A stretch of DNA of 33,072 nt from Comamonadaceae bacterium. Its GTDB lineage: Bacteria > Pseudomonadota > Gammaproteobacteria > Burkholderiales > Burkholderiaceae_C. The stretch is taken from contig VIKI01000097.1 in NCBI GenBank assembly GCA_008080595.1, positions 9,535 to 42,606 on the forward strand, given 5' to 3'. The notes under the pieces are model-generated. The model was not told the origin of the DNA. It saw only the letters and a list, made by a program, of their open reading frames with translations, and searched no databases. The translations under genes and the position numbers were made by a program. Of this stretch, positions 32,411-33,072 are shown in pieces. Each line of letters opens with the position of its first letter. Position 1 is the first letter of the stretch.

Positions 32411-33072
32411 ATGACAAAGCCTTGCCTCCGTCCTTCCTTGCCACCGAAAACGCTGGCCGCACTGCTCGGGCTGTTCAGCGTCGGGATTCACTTCACCGCC
32501 ATCGCTGCCAGCCCTTACCTCACCCAAGGCGAGTGCGACGGCCTACCCCGTGTGTCCCTGAAAACGCCGCCGGGATTTTGTGTGGGTCTGGTCGCCGAAG
32601 GGTTCAGGTATCCCCGTGGCCTTGTTGTGTTGTCCGGTGGTGACCTCATCGTCGCCGACATGTTTGGCTGGGTTGAAAACCGGGGATCGCTCTGGCGGCT
32701 GAGCCGAAGTGAAAACCGTTACGTCCGCACCCGCCTGTTCGACAAACTGGATCGGCCCAACAGTCTTACCCTCGGACCTGACGGCAAGGTTTACGTTGGC
32801 ACCGCCGGTCGCGTTTTCCGCTTTGACCCGGCGCAACCTGCCACCTCCGTTGAGGACATCATCGGTGGCCAATCTGCACTGCCGCCCTTGCCTAGCAAAG
32901 GGCGTCACCCCTTGCCGCAGATCGTGTTCGACCGTCAGCTCCAGTTATTCGTCAATATCGGCTCCGCCAGCAACAACTGCGAAGGGCCAGCGGGTAACGT
33001 CCCGTATGCCAAGGCTCCCTGCCCCGAAACCGAAGGCAGTGAAGCCCGTGGCCTCATTCGCAAATACAGCAT
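32411..33072 (+). CDS. Secreted beta-propeller protein, sugar/sorbosone dehydrogenase-like, 3' end outside window
   Basis: The frame is open from 32411 to the window end (220 codons). A signal peptide (LAALLGLFSVGIHFTAIAA) precedes FRYPRGLVVLSGGDLIVADMFGWVE, DRPNSLTLGPDGKVYVGTAGRVFRF and QIVFDRQLQLFVNIGSASNNCEGPAG. These are blades of a six-bladed propeller like PQQ-dependent glucose/sorbosone dehydrogenases. Whether PQQ is bound cannot be judged from this half. Extra cysteines (GECDG, FCVG, NNCEG, APCPE) suggest disulfides in the periplasm. Confidence 0.78.
   Translation, partial: MTKPCLRPSLPPKTLAALLGLFSVGIHFTAIAASPYLTQGECDGLPRVSLKTPPGFCVGLVAEGFRYPRGLVVLSGGDLIVADMFGWVENRGSLWRLSRSENRYVRTRLFDKLDRPNSLTLGPDGKVYVGTAGRVFRFDPAQPATSVEDIIGGQSALPPLPSKGRHPLPQIVFDRQLQLFVNIGSASNNCEGPAGNVPYAKAPCPETEGSEARGLIRKYS

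Overview
The window looks like chromosomal DNA of a betaproteobacterium, order Burkholderiales and most likely family Comamonadaceae (Rhodoferax/Polaromonas-like). This rests on gene order and protein style (cadR-cadA, rpsT-DUF3579-argD-argF, a full sox locus, SirB1, MurJ) and on a dispersed hairpin repeat around AATAGCTGCTTGCGC that I associate with this family. No tRNA, rRNA, CRISPR array, insertion sequence or phage gene was seen.

Layout. (1) 1-3200: a DMT permease cut by the window edge, a CadR/PbrR-type MerR regulator, its operator-promoter, and a cadA-type Cd/Pb/Zn ATPase broken by an internal out-of-frame deletion, followed by a scrap of a thioredoxin-like gene. (2) 3167-6302, minus strand: an ArsR-rhodanese regulator, a DsrE-like protein, a persulfide dioxygenase and a frame-broken MFS transporter, with a 9-bp inverted repeat in front of the regulator. 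(3) 6543-15211, minus strand: a long sulfur operon (NapC/NirT cytochrome, cytochrome with an ethylbenzene-dehydrogenase-like haem domain, SoxE/SoxF flavocytochrome, SoxH-like MBL protein, SoxW-like thioredoxin; then, behind a probable second promoter, TusA, DsrE2, a tandem DUF302-like protein, a YeeE transporter, thioredoxin and a TusE/DsrC-like protein). (4) 15464-19447, plus strand: soxY-soxZ-soxA-soxX, a terminator, then soxB. (5) 19448-25314: a repeat-rich gap, isochorismatase and two DJ-1-type genes, SirB1, murJ, rpsT and DUF3579. (6) 25560-29424: argD, argF, small proteins and a broken FAD monooxygenase. (7) 29425-33072: a patchy accessory segment with a retropepsin-like protease, an orphan, an AbiEii-like nucleotidyltransferase with a small partner, a ribbon-helix-helix protein and the start of a sugar-dehydrogenase-like gene.

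How it works together. SoxYZ carries sulfur, SoxAX loads it, SoxB should hydrolyse off sulfate, and SoxEF handles sulfide or persulfide. No soxCD is present here, so sulfane sulfur left on SoxYZ would need another outlet. The adjacent YeeE/TusA/DsrE2/TusE/thioredoxin set and the persulfide dioxygenase are a plausible import and oxidation route. A near-identical 25-bp palindromic site lies in the soxY/napC divergent promoter and in front of tusA, suggesting one regulator for both.

The most unusual property is a series of lesions in otherwise well-conserved genes: cadA, the thioredoxin scrap, the MFS gene, two cytochrome signal peptides, soxB (in frame, removing a metal-site motif), a DJ-1 gene (in frame, removing the nucleophile elbow), murJ and the FAD monooxygenase. 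Several scars coincide with short inverted repeats. Because soxB, cadA and murJ are not expected to decay together, either an assembly/sequencing artefact or an active deletion process must be considered.
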